Shown one piece after another: positions 51,525-63,028 of a DNA stretch of 64,000 nt (within the stretch, counting starts at the first letter, position 1; each line of letters opens with the position of its first letter). Origin of the DNA: Mixophyes australis. Lineage: Eukaryota; Chordata; Amphibia; Anura; Limnodynastidae. The translations under genes were made by a program, and so were the position numbers. Below the pieces are notes generated by a model. It did not search any database, was not told the DNA's origin, and saw only the letters and a list, made by a program, of their open reading frames with translations. Location of the stretch: NCBI GenBank assembly GCA_036250195.1, contig JAVHZZ010000009.1, forward strand, positions 46,849,061 through 46,913,060, written 5' to 3'.

Positions 51525-53412
51525 ATGCCGAAGATGTGGCGTGACCAAACCCACCCAACAACGGGTGCCCGTCCACACCATCTCGTCGGGACGGCCCCTG
51601 GAGCTCCTCATGATCGACTACGTGGCTATCGGAGAGTCTACCCGCGGACACCAGTATGCATTGGTCATGACCGATCATTTTACCAAGTTCACCGTCGTGA
51701 CCCCTACTCGGGACCAGACGGCTGAATCCGCCGTCACAGCCGCCGTGGAAGACTTCATCAGGAAGTACGGCTGCCCGGAGCGAATCCACTCCGACCAGGG
51801 AGCCTGTTTCCAGGGGCGCATCATGCAAGGACTCTGCGACATGTATGGGATACGCCGGTCTAGGACTACCCCCTACCACCCCCAAGGGAATGGCGGGTGT
51901 GAGCGCTTCAATCGGACCCTAATCCAGATGCTGCGAACCCTCGAAAAGGAACAGCGGACCCACTGGCCAGCCGCGGTGCCGGATCTTACGTGGGCTTACA
52001 ACAACCGAGTACATAGCACCACTGGGTACACACCCTATTTCTTAATGTTTGGCCGAGCAGGGAAGGACATGCAAGAGCTGGCTCTGGGACCGGCAGAGGA
52101 GGAGCAATGGACATGTCCTGCCTGGGTCATGGAGCAACGGCGGCGGCTGAAGATCGCATGCAGCCTTGCCAAACACCACATCGAAGCCAAGATCCATGAT
52201 GGCGCCCAGCGAAAGGCACCCCCGGACTTCACAGAAGGGCAGCGCGTCATCGTCCACGTGTCTAAACCGGCAGACAAGCTACAAGAGAGATGGGAAACCG
52301 CCCCCTATGTGGTCCGGCGGCGGTTGAGTCCAGAAAGCCCCGCCTACGAGGTTGAGTCCACCAAGGTACCCGGACTCACGAAAATACTACACCGAGACAA
52401 GCTGAGGCCCTGCCTGTTCCACCAGGCCCCAGCAGAGGACCCGGTTCCGGAAATCCTGGGACCCGCACCATCCCCAGGGGGCGAAACCGAGAAAGAATGG
52501 GTGGAGGTACCCCGACCAGCTTTGCCGGGCTCCCCCCGAGATAAAAGATCGGACGACCTCGCAGAAGCACCCGGAAACGTAGGATGGGAGGCGACAACCC
52601 TACAAACCCCCACCCTTGGCCCCCAGACGCAAACGGACCCGGATCGCCCTGTCCCTTCCTCTCCGCTAAGACTCATGGCGCCTCGGCAGTCACAGAGGAG
52701 CAATCGAGGCGTTCCGGCCCCACGATTCGCCGATCCGCATTTCGATTGGTCCCAAGCCGTCATTGCAGGGACTGCAATGGGAAACGTAGGGGGATGTGTG
52801 GAGACGCCGGCTCCACACACGGGCCGCGGGCCAATCACGGCGCCCGCCCACGGACCAATCACGGCTCCCGGCCGTGATGAGGTCATAGGGAAGCGCCTGG
52901 CCCGGGGATATCGTCGGCGGCCACGTGGGAAGCGGCCTGTTCGGCGGGAAGTGAAGCTGGAGGAAGGACGTCCGGACACAGCAGCACCCACGGTAGCAGC
53001 AGCAGCACCCACAGTAGCAGCAGCAGCAGCACCCACGGTAGCAGCAGCAGCACCCTCAGCAGCAGCACCCTCAGCAGCAGCAGCAGCACCCACTGTAGCA
53101 GCAGCAGCACCCTCAGCAGCAGCACCCTCAGCAGCAGCAGCACCCACAGCAGCAGCAGCACCCACAGCAGCAGCAGCACCCTCAGCAGCAGCAGCACCCA
53201 CAGCAGCAGCAGCACCCACAGTAGCAGCAGCAGCAGGACCGAAGAGGAGTTACGCTGACGTCGCGAGCGGAGGACCTAGACCAGGTAAGACCCCAGTGGG
53301 GACCACCCCTCCCGGGCCCACGCCCGCATCCTATCGGACACTCTTTACCCGGGCCCAGGGCCTTCTGCCGGCGTCCATTAAGTCTGCCTTTCCATTTGGT
53401 AGCTCCCGTTAG
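51409..53412 (+). pseudogene. Gypsy integrase, copy 2, most complete copy, with LTR-encoded tail
   Basis: In its own frame integrase is open from upstream of the zinc-binding region (HLGAMKTTQWLRQRFYWPG ... CRECRRC) through the DX35E core and C-terminal domain into LTR 3, ending at 53412. It lacks the 11-base deletion of copies 1 and 3. It is still out of frame with RNase H by the shared one-base insertion, so a fused protein would need another frameshift. The open frame begins upstream at 51286 without a natural start. Confidence 0.88.
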
Positions 53413-54656
53413 ACCCAATAGGGCACCAGGCCCTGAGTAGATTCCCTAGGGCGCGAGGCCCTCAGGTCACCCCTGGGCTTTAGGCCCTGCCTTGGAAGTC
53501 TGTCTTTGTTCCCTCTCTCCCTTTTCCTAACCGTATCACCCTTGGGGCAGAGTAGGACAGGAACACACACACTCTGCTTTGATATTACACTTTTCCGTGT
53601 TAATAGTGTCCTGGGTATTGTACTGTGCAATTGAGTATTGTATTGTGAGTATTGTACTGTCAATTGAGTATTGTATTGTGAGTATTGTACTGTCAATTGA
53701 GTATTGTATTGGGGGGTATTGTACGGTGTAGTGGGCGGTTGGGGCGTGTTGTGTCTCCCTGCAGGGGTCGGAAAGTGGTGTGTTGGGACTGATCGCCGGG
53801 TGGACTCAACTCGTTCCCGAGCCGTGCGTACGGCCTGGAAAGGGCAAGTAGGCAAGCTACGTCCCACCCCAGGGAGAAGGACCGAGGAGGGTCTCCCGAG
53901 CCGGTAAGTATTGTCTATCCCCTTTCCCTTCCCCCTTCCGTGTAGGCCCTGGTGGGGCAGATCCTTGGGCGGCGGTGTGGCACGACTTCTTCGCGGGCTG
54001 GGAGAGATCCAGGTCTCCCTCGGTGCCTTGGAAGTAGTGTAGCACAGCCCTTCTGAGTTCCGAGGGCGGTTCGGGCGTTCCGCGGTTCCACTGGGGCAGT
54101 ACAGCCCTGCCCTGGTGAGTTCCGGGGTTGGTCACGGCCGTCCACGGTTCCATTGGGGTGTCTGGCCTGAGTTCCGGCAAGGTTGCCTGACGGTTCCAGG
54201 GCAGACGGTGCCTCGTGGGGTAAAACGGAGTCCGCCCGCACGCCGGCAGGAGACTGACGGTTCTGGGTGGGGACTGTGATACCTCGCGGCGCACCGCCGG
54301 CGGAGTGAGTCTTGTCCCCACACTTGTGGCCCTCCCCAGAGGGGAGTAGGGAGTTCGGGCGAGAACGTTCTCTACCCCGAACTCTTGGAGCCGCGTGGCT
54401 TGGCCAGAATAAAACGGAGAGTCGCCAAGCGGGGCTGAGTAACCCTCTAGTCCTGGGCGGCATTCCGGACACCCCCTTCCACTTCCCCCATTGTTTTCGT
54501 GCCTCTGTTCCTCTCGCACGCAGGAGGGACCGTGACTGCAGCAGAAGCCTCCTGCACTTGACGGGTTCCGCCCATAGCGACCCTCGGGATCAGGTGAGAA
54601 CCTTTCCCTATTACAGGGGATCCTTTGAGACGTTCTTCGGGAGTACCGCTCTCACA
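52797..54656 (+). repeat. Gypsy LTR 3 (1860 bp)
   Basis: Shared by units 2 and 3. It differs from LTR 1 mainly in GCA-tract length and by a few single bases (for example CCCTATTACAG near 54607 where the others have CCCCATTACAG). Confidence 0.95.
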
Positions 54657-54690
54657 TTTGGCGTAGTCGGCAGGATCCCGACAGGTAACT

Positions 54691-55665
54691 ATGGAGCCCA
54701 CGGGCAACAACAACGCTCCAGAGGGCCGGCCGTCTGGAAGGCCGGCGAGCGAGGAGGATCTGCCTAGTGCCGCCGGGAACGTCCCACGCGACGTGGAACC
54801 GGTAGGGGAGCTGGCGGAGCGCTCCCGAGTTGTAGCGATAGGGGCAGCTCTTTCTCACGTACCGAAGTTCGATGGTACGAACATAACGTTAGCCGACTGG
54901 GAGATGCAGTTACGAATGGTCATCCGGCTATATGGTGTGCCCCCAGACATGCAAGCGGAAGTGGCCGTGCTCGCCTTGGAGGGAGATGCCCGCCAGGCCG
55001 CACTTCTATGTGAGCCTGAACAGCGAAAGACTTTGGCGGATGTGTTGAGGGTCTTAAGCGATGTGTATGGGGACAAGTCTACCACCGCGACCCTGCGCAA
55101 ACGTTTTTTTACCCGATTTCAGCGAGAGGAGGAGACCATCCCCAAATTCGCTATAGCCCTCCAAGGCCTGCTGGCGAATTTAAAGAAAAAGGACACTAAG
55201 GTATTGGGAGAAACAGATACCGTACTACGGGATCAATTTATCAACGGCTTACTTAGTGAGCACCTGCGAACCTATATGCAGGACCGATTGGAATTGTTGC
55301 CGAGCATGACCTTCCATCAAGCACAAACCACGGTCATCGCCCGGGACGACAATACAGGCAGCGGCCCGAGCACCGTGGCCGTGCAGCAGGTCCGCGCCCC
55401 CATCCCAGCGTCCGCCGCACCATGGGAAAGCTGCATCCGAGACCTGACGGACGTAATTCTACAGATGAAGGAGGACATGGGACGGATGCAGAAGCGGATC
55501 GAGGGAATACCGTCCGGCCGCGGGGATAGAGAGTATCCACGGAATGAACCAAGGGACGCCCCACGGCGACGCCCAGCGGACGGGCCCCGGTGTTGGCAAT
55601 GTGGGCAGGTGGGACATCTGGCCCGTAATTGCCCCAACGCCGCACCCAGGCCGACTTTAAACTAG
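54691..55665 (+). CDS. Gypsy Gag, copy 3 (324 aa, intact)
   Basis: Same as copies 1 and 2 except for a Leu in the N-terminal stretch (GELAERS instead of GEPAERS). The zinc knuckle and the frameshift signal are unchanged. Confidence 0.95.
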   Translation: MEPTGNNNAPEGRPSGRPASEEDLPSAAGNVPRDVEPVGELAERSRVVAIGAALSHVPKFDGTNITLADWEMQLRMVIRLYGVPPDMQAEVAVLALEGDARQAALLCEPEQRKTLADVLRVLSDVYGDKSTTATLRKRFFTRFQREEETIPKFAIALQGLLANLKKKDTKVLGETDTVLRDQFINGLLSEHLRTYMQDRLELLPSMTFHQAQTTVIARDDNTGSGPSTVAVQQVRAPIPASAAPWESCIRDLTDVILQMKEDMGRMQKRIEGIPSGRGDREYPRNEPRDAPRRRPADGPRCWQCGQVGHLARNCPNAAPRPTLN

Positions 55666-58498
55666 AAACCCTTGCGGTAGTGGGACCCACCGCAAGGGAA
55701 GCCGACTCAGAACGACTGATTGTTAATTCGGCTGAATTAGTAGGAGAGTGTCCCGTAGTTGTGGCTCGCTTCCAGGGTCACAACCAGCGTTGCCTATTAG
55801 ACACCGGGTCCCAGGTCACCACGATGACGGCGGCCTGTTTCCAAAAGAACTATCAACATCTACAACAGGCCCAGACGGGGGACTGGATTCATCTCACGGC
55901 CGCCAATAATCTACCCATCCCTGTGGTGGGAGTCGTGTGGATGGAGGTGGAGCTCTACGGGCGCCCGTTGGGGAAGCAGGGCATTGTGGTCATAGACAGC
56001 CCGGAACTACGACATGGCCCCGTGATTCTGGGGATGAACATCCTCCGAGGATTAGACCATATGCTGTGGTCCGAGAGGGGTCCGGCTTACTGGAAGAAAC
56101 TGGGGGTCCAACGACCGGTACAACGGGCGCTACAGCAGGTGAACCGCCTGCGAGTCCCAACATTTCCCCAAGGCCGTCCTGCTCCCCTGGGATCCATCCG
56201 CACGAACTATCGGCAGGAGGTGGTCGTTCCCCCTCGGCAGGAGCTCCTGTTGTGGATGAGGGTGGGGACCAAGCGGAGGCTCGAAGGCCGGGAGGTGCTC
56301 CTCGAACCGGTATCCTCGGGCGGGACGGAGGAGAGCAACCAGAGGACGCCAATGGTTGGCCGTGCACTGGTCAGGATACGGGAAGGACGAGTCCCCGTTC
56401 GTTTCTGCAATATGGGCGACCAACCACAGAAAATACCGCCCAACACCCTGCTGGCCTTGCTCCACCCAACCACCGGAGAAGAGGTGGAAACCACTCAAGA
56501 TGTGTCGTTGTTCCCCGACCCCCAAAGACCTTGGACCATGGTGGTCCAAGTAGCACCCCCGGAACAACCCACCTCCACCTGGAACGGACGGGTAATCCGT
56601 GAAAGCATGGATGTTTCAGAAGGTGACTTACCGCCGAACGAAATCCAACAACTGGAAGCGATGCTGTGGAGAAGGCAGCGAGTGTTCTCCCGACACGAGG
56701 ACGATTTCGGGCTAACGGATCAAATGGAGCACGAGATCCATACGGACGGGGCCGTGCCGGAGAGAGAACGTTACCGTCAAATACCCCCGAAGCTGTACCA
56801 GGAGGTCAAGACCATGCTGCGTCAGATGTTGGACAATGGGGTGGTGACTGAAAGCCGTAGTCCCTGGGCAGCACCGATCGTCCTGGTGCGGAAGAAAGAT
56901 GGCACTGTCCGGTTCTGTGTGGACTATCAGAAGCTTAATCACTGCACCGTGCGCGATGCATACCCATTACCACGCATAGAGGAATCCCTCGCGGCGCTGG
57001 GCCGGGCCAAATACTTTTCTACGTTAGATCTGGCAAGCGGCTATTGGCAGGTACCCGTGGCCGAGAAGGACAGGGCAAAGACGGCGTTTATTACACCCAT
57101 GGGGCTATTCGAATTCCAACGAATGCCGTTTGGGTTAACCAACGCGCCAGCCACCTTCCAGCGACTCATGGAGCGCTGCCTCGGAGATCTGAATTTTGAA
57201 GCCCTGTTAATCTACCTGGACGACATCATCGTATTCGCATCCACCCTGGAGGAACACTTAGCCCGCCTAGACCTGGTGTTCCAACGACTGGAACGGTTTG
57301 GGCTGAAACTCAAGCCGAGGAAATGACATCTGCTGAAGGATCAGTTGGAGTACCTGGGCCATGTGGTGTCGCGGGACGGAGTGCGTCCCACCCAGGACAA
57401 GGTATCCGTGGTGACCAATTGGCCAGCCCCCACGACCATCACGGAGCTTCGAGCGTTTCTGGGCCTCGTTGGGTATTACCGCAGGTTCATCAAGGGATTC
57501 TCCAAGATCGCCGGACCATTGTTTGACTTGCTCCGAGGAAGCCCTGCGGGAGCCAAGTCCCGAGTGGAGGCGTGGAATGCCCCCACGAGGCTGCTTTCAC
57601 CCAGCTAAAAGAGGAACTTACCCGCGCCCCCGTGTTGGCATACGCCGATTTCAGCCAGCCGTTCATCCTGTACACGGATGGCAGCCACCAAGGGCTAGGA
57701 GCAGTACTGGCCCAGATACAGGATGGTAAGGAGCGCGTGATCGCCTATGCCAGCCGGACCTTGCACGACTCCGAGCGAAACCCCGCCAATTACAGCTCCT
57801 TCAAACTGGAGTTCTTGGCAGTCGTGTGGGCCATGACCGAAAAATTTGCAGAGTACTTAACGGCCGCGGAGGTGGAGGTAGTCACCGATAACAGTGCACT
57901 GGTGCACCTGGACTCGGCCAAATTAGGAGCCTTAGAACAACGGTGGCGAGCCCGCTTGGCCAAGTTCTCTCATCGCTTCCGCTATCGCCCCGGCCGGAAT
58001 AACAGCAACGCCGACGCACTCTCCAGATTCCCAGTGGTCATGACAACTCACTCCAAAGACGAAGAAGAGGAAGAAGTGGAAATCCCAAACTTCACGCGGT
58101 TTCACAAAATGGTCTCCAAGACACCGCTAGACGCCAGAATATGCGCCACCCTCCTTGCCAACCAGATTCCAGACTGGGCCGCAGAACAACAATGGGACCC
58201 CGGTATACGCCAGGTCTTCCAGTGGTGCCAGCAGGGACACTGGCCCTCGAAGGGGGAGAGGAAGCGCCTGCCGGTGAGCGAACAGAAACTTGTGGAGCAT
58301 TGGAACCAGCTGGCGGTGCACGAGGGCGTGCTGCAACGCCGCGCCTATTTGGAACACGAACTACGGCCGGTGTGGCAGATTGTGGTGCCAGCCGAAACCA
58401 CGCGGCGCCTGGCCCGAGGAGGCCCATGTTCGAGGCGCCCACCTGGGGGCCATGAAAACAACCCAATGGGTTCTATTGGCCAGGTCTGCCAACGTTAG
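55656..58498 (+). pseudogene. Gypsy Pol part 1, copy 3, broken by nonsense and frameshift
   Basis: The frame matches copy 1 up to 57326, where TGC has become TGA (57324-57326) just after the YLDD region of reverse transcriptase. It reopens in the same frame, then loses one C in a C-run at about 57580-57585 (GCCCCCACGAGG against GCCCCCCACGAGG), which shifts RNase H (57572-58498). A Gln replaces Arg in FCVDYQKLN near 56930. The shared one-base insertion before integrase is also present. It cannot make an active reverse transcriptase. Confidence 0.92.
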
Positions 58499-60414
58499 TG
58501 GAACAAGTGTGCCGTGAATGCCGAAGATGTGGCGTGACCAAACCCACCCAACAACGGGTGCCCGTCCACACCATCTCGTCGGGACGGCCCCTGGAGCTCC
58601 TCATGATCGACTACGTGGCTATCGGAGAGTCTACCCGCGGACACCAGTATGCATTGGTCATGACCGATCATTTTACCAAGTTCACCGTCGTGACCCCTAC
58701 TCGGGACCAGACGGCTGAATCCGCCGTCACGGCCGTCGTGGAAGACTTCATCAGGAAGTACGGCTGCCCGGAGCGAATCCACTCCGACCAGGGAGCCTGT
58801 TTCCAGGGGCGCATCATGCAAGGACTCTGCGACATGTATGGGATACGCCGGTCTAGGACTACCCCCTACCACCCCCAAGGGAATGGCGGGTGTGAGCGCT
58901 TCAATCGGACCCTAATCCAGATGCTGCGAACCCTCGAAAAGGAACAGCGGACCCACTGGCCAGCCGCGGTGCCGGATCTTACGTGGGCTTACAACAACCG
59001 AGTACATAGCACCACCGGGTACACACCCTATTTCTTAATGTTTGGCCGAGCAGGGAAGGACATGCAAGAGCTGGCTCTGGGACCGGCAGAGGAGGAGCAA
59101 TGGACATGTCCTGCCTGGGTCATGGAGCAACGGCGGCGGCTGAAGATCGCATGCAGCCTTGCCAAACACCACATCGAAGCCAAGATCCATGATGGCGCCC
59201 AGCGAAAGGCACCCCCGGACTTCACAGAAGGGCAGCGCGTCATCGTCCACGTGTCTAAACCGGCAGACAAGCTATAAGAGAGATGGGAAACCGCCCCCTA
59301 TGTGGTCCGGCGGCGGTTGAGTCCAGAAAGCCCCGCCTACGAGGTTGAGTCCACCAAGGTACCCGGACTCACGAAAATACTACACCGAGACAAGCTGAGG
59401 CCCTGCCTGTTCCACCAGGCCCCAGCAGAGGACCCGGTTCCGGAAATCCTGGGACCCGCACCATCCCCAGGGGGCGAAACCGAGAAAGAATGGGTGGAGG
59501 TACCCCGACCAGCTTTGCCGGGCTCCCCCCGAGATAAAAGATCGGACGACCTCGCAGAAGCACCCGGAAACGTAGGATGGGAGGCGACAACCCTACAAAC
59601 CCCCACCCTTGGCCCCCAGACGCAAACGGACCCGGATCGCCCTGTCCCTTCCTCTCCGCTAAGACTCATGGCGCCTCGGCAGTCACAGAGGAGCAATCGA
59701 GGCGTTCCGGCCCCACGATTCGCCGATCCGCATTTCGATTGGTCCCAAGCCGTCATTGCAGGGACTGCAATGGGAAACGTAGGGGGATGTGTGGAGACGC
59801 CGGCTCCACACACGGGCCGCGGGCCAATCACGGCGCCCGCCCACGGACCAATCACGGCTCCCGGCCGTGATGAGGTCATAGGGAAGCGCCTGGCCCGGGG
59901 ATATCGTCGGCGGCCACGTGGGAAGCGGCCTGTTCGGCGGGAAGTGAAGCTGGAGGAAGGACGTCCGGACACAGCAGCACCCACGGTAGCAGCAGCAGCA
60001 GCAGCACCCACAGTAGCAGCAGCAGCAGCAGCACCCACGGTAGCAGCAGCAGCACCCTCAGCAGCAGCACCCTCAGCAGCAGCAGCAGCACCCACGGTAG
60101 CAGCAGCAGCACCCTCAGCAGCAGCACCCTCAGCAGCAGCAGCACCCACAGCAGCAGCAGCACCCACAGCAGCAGCAGCACCCTCAGCAGCAGCAGCACC
60201 CACAGCAGCAGCAGCACCCACAGTAGCAGCAGCAGCAGGACCGAAGAGGAGTTACGCTGACGTCGCGAGCGGAGGACCTAGACCAGGTAAGACCCCAGTG
60301 GGGACCACCCCTCCCGGGCCCACGCCCGCATCCTATCGGACACTCTTTACCCGGGCCCAGGGCCTTCTGCCGGCGTCCATTAAGTCTGCCTTTCCATTTG
60401 GTAGCTCCCGTTAG
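58412..60414 (+). pseudogene. Gypsy integrase, copy 3, 11-base deletion and a nonsense codon
   Basis: It shares the 11-base deletion of copy 1 in the zinc-binding region. The open part 58498-59277 carries the DX35E core and stops at TAA (59275-59277; CAA in the other copies). The frame then continues from 59278 into LTR 4, ending at 60414 with the Ala/Pro tail. Confidence 0.92.
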
Positions 60415-61658
60415 ACCCAATAGGGCACCAGGCCCTGAGTAGATTCCCTAGGGCGCGAGGCCCTCAGGTCACCCCTGGGCTTTAGGCCCTGCCTTGGAAG
60501 TCTGTCTTTGTTCCCTCTCTCCCTTTTCCTAACCGTATCACCCTTGGGGCAGAGTAGGACAGGAACACACATACTCTGCTTTGATATTACACTTTTCCGT
60601 GTTAATAGTGTCCTGGGTATTGTACTGTGCAATTGAGTATTGTATTGTGAGTATTGTACTGTCAATTGAGTATTGTATTGTGCGTATTGTACTGTCAATT
60701 GAGTATTGTATTGGGGGGTATTGTACGGTGTAGTGGGCGGTTGGGGCGTGTTGTGTCTCCCTGCAGGGGTCGGAAAGTGGTGTGTTGGGACTGATCGCCG
60801 GGTGGACTCAACTCGTTCCCGAGCCGTGCGTACGGCCTGGAAAGGGCAAGTAGGCAAGCTACGTCCCACCCCAGGGAGAAGGACCGAGGAGGGTCTCCCG
60901 AGCCGGTAAGTATTGTCTATCCCCTTTCCCTTCCCCCTTCCGTGTAGGCCCTGGTGGGGCAGATCCTTGGGCGGCGGTGTGGCACGACTTCTTCGCGGGC
61001 TGTGAGAGATCCAGGTCTCCCTCGGTGCCTTGGAAGTAGTGTAGCACAGCCCTTCTGAGTTCCGAGGGCGGTTCGGGCGTTCCGCGGTTCCACTGGGGCA
61101 GTACAGCCCTGCCCTGGTGAGTTCCGGGGTTGGTCACGGCCGTCCACGGTTCCATTGGGGTGTCTGGCCTGAGTTCCGGCAAGGTTGCCTGACGGTTCCA
61201 GGGCAGACGGTGCCTCGTGGGGTAAAACGGAGTCCGCCCGCACGCCGGCAGGAGACTGACGGTTCTGGGTGGGGACTGTGATACCTCGCGGCGCACCGCC
61301 GGCGGAGTGAGTCTTGTCCCCACACTTGTGGCCCTCCCCAGAGGGGAGTAGGGAGTTCGGGCGAGAACGTTCTCTACCCCGAACTCTTGGAGCCGCGTGG
61401 CTTGGCCAGAATAAAACGGAGAGTCGCCAAGCGGGGCTGAGTAACCCTCTAGTCCTGGGCGGCATTCCGGACACCCCCTTCCACTTCCCCCATTGTTTTC
61501 GTGCCTCTGTTCCTCTCGCACGCAGGAGGGACCGTGACTGCAGCAGAAGCCTCCTGCACTTGACGGGTTCCGCCCATAGCGACCCTCGGGATCAGGTGAG
61601 AACCTTTCCCCATTACAGGGGATCCTTTGAGACGTTCTTCGGGAGTACCGCTCTCACA
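59790..61658 (+). repeat. Gypsy LTR 4 (1869 bp), right end of the array
   Basis: It has the same length as LTR 1 and ends CTCTCACA, followed by cctc, the right copy of the outer target duplication. No primer site follows. Confidence 0.95.
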
Positions 61659-61940
61659 CCTCCCTGTCACAGCCTCAAGCTCTCCGGTCCAGCACATGCG
61701 CAGTTGCATGAAGAAGAGAAAATACACCGAAGAGGAGGAGATCCAGAGCCAGCGCCACAGAAGAGGCAGTGGTGAGTATGGTTTTTTTTAACACAGAAAC
61801 AGCAGTTTTTCGGAACTGCTGTTTCTGTGATCCATTTTTCATAAATTTGAGAAATACATCAATCCTTATCCATGCGATAAGGATAGATAAGTATTTCTCA
61901 CTATCCCCGATAAATGATAAATGTGCCCCTAAATGACCTG
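61659..61940. mobile_element. Right half of the fold-back repeat
   Basis: It holds a 14-bp stem (61794-61807 with 61814-61827, CAGAAACAGCAGTT) and a nested pair (61849-61858 with 61891-61900, and 61862-61870 with 61876-61884). It ends near GTGCCCCTAAA. See the entry at 38477-38794 for the other half. Confidence 0.65.
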
Positions 61941-62680
61941 AAATGCCAAAACCGAGGGCTAGCATACACATTATTTAGCCATTACAATTAACTGGAGGGG
62001 AAACACCTCGATCTGACAGTTTCTGCTGAGTGTTTTAACAAATTAAAAGTGTATATAAAACAAAGAAAAGCTTAACTGTCTACAGGAAAAACAAAATAAG
62101 ATCGCAACAAATATGACTACCAGAAACACAAATAATTATATGAGTAAAAACAATTAATAGCACATTATATATTACAAACTCACTTGCCACATGTATCGTG
62201 TTATCAAATAGATGACGGAATAATAATAATGATAATAAATAATAATAATAATTGAAAAAATAAAAATATCGTCATCACCAACACAACATGTATTTACCTG
62301 AATTTAAATTTATTCAAGATCAGAAACATATAAATAATAATAATAATAGTTATGTTTGTGTCTCCCGCGATTTAGAGATCTTCAATGTTTGTAACTTATT
62401 CACATTAACTATATATTGTTGTTAACTACTCAGAGCTGGATTAAGGCTTTGGGGGGCCCGGGGCACTTAAGACAGGGGGGCCCCCTAAGATCTAAAATTA
62501 AGAGCAAAGTGTCTTCATTGGGTATAAGGCTGTAAGCATTGACACATCCTGCATTACAACACCTATAGCCAGCAGTACGACACTTACAGCTCTCCCAGAG
62601 GGCTCGCCTAGGTTGTCTGCATAAGAAAAGTCATTACTTCCACAAACTAAAATACTTTACATTAAAACAATCATCAAAAC
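61941..62680. other. AT-rich DNA with AAT repeats, no gene seen
   Basis: AATAATAAT repeats lie at 62220-62250 and 62330-62350. A G-rich block at 62435-62485 (GGGGGGCCCGGGGCAC) looks like the end of a dispersed repeat. Confidence 0.5.
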
Positions 62681-63028
62681 CCCACACTAAAACTAGCAAT
62701 GATACCGCACACTAAAACTAGCAGTGATACCGCACACTAAAACTAGCAATGATACCGCACACTAAAACTAGCAATGATACCGCACACTAAAACTAGCAAT
62801 GATACCGCACATTAAAACTAGCAATGATCCCGCACACTAAAACTAGCAATGATACCGCACCCTAAAACTAGCAATGATACCGCACCCTAAAACTAGCAAT
62901 TATACCGCACACTAAAACTAGCAATGATACCGCACACTAAAACTAGCAATGATACCGCACATTAAAACTAGCAATTATACCGCACACTAAAACTAGCAAT
63001 GATACCGTACACTTAAACTAGCAATGAA
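62681..63028. repeat. Minisatellite, 25-bp unit, about 13 copies
   Basis: The unit is GATACCGCACACTAAAACTAGCAAT with few changes. Confidence 0.95.

Larger units (their letters stand above)
38795..61658 (+). mobile_element. Tandem Ty3/gypsy array: four LTRs and three internal regions
   Basis: LTRs lie at 38795-40663, 45798-47651, 52797-54656 and 59790-61658, with internal regions of 5.13-5.15 kb between them. The repeat period is 7003, 6999 and 6993 bases. The outer ends are flanked by cctc (38791-38794 and 61659-61662); no such duplication separates the units. Gene order is gag, protease, reverse transcriptase, RNase H, integrase, as in Metaviridae. The clade is not certain: there is no chromodomain and no env. 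The copies differ by only scattered bases, so the array is young. Confidence 0.95.

Noticed and set aside
52344..53219. Long minus-strand frames of about 290 codons (Gly/Ala-rich) over LTRs and integrase ends
   Set aside because: They are the mirror of the GCA repeat and of the integrase frame on the plus strand; no domain is visible.
61314..61775. 153-codon frame across the right LTR border
   Set aside because: It joins LTR and flank by chance, has no domain, and its equivalents at the other LTRs read into different sequence.
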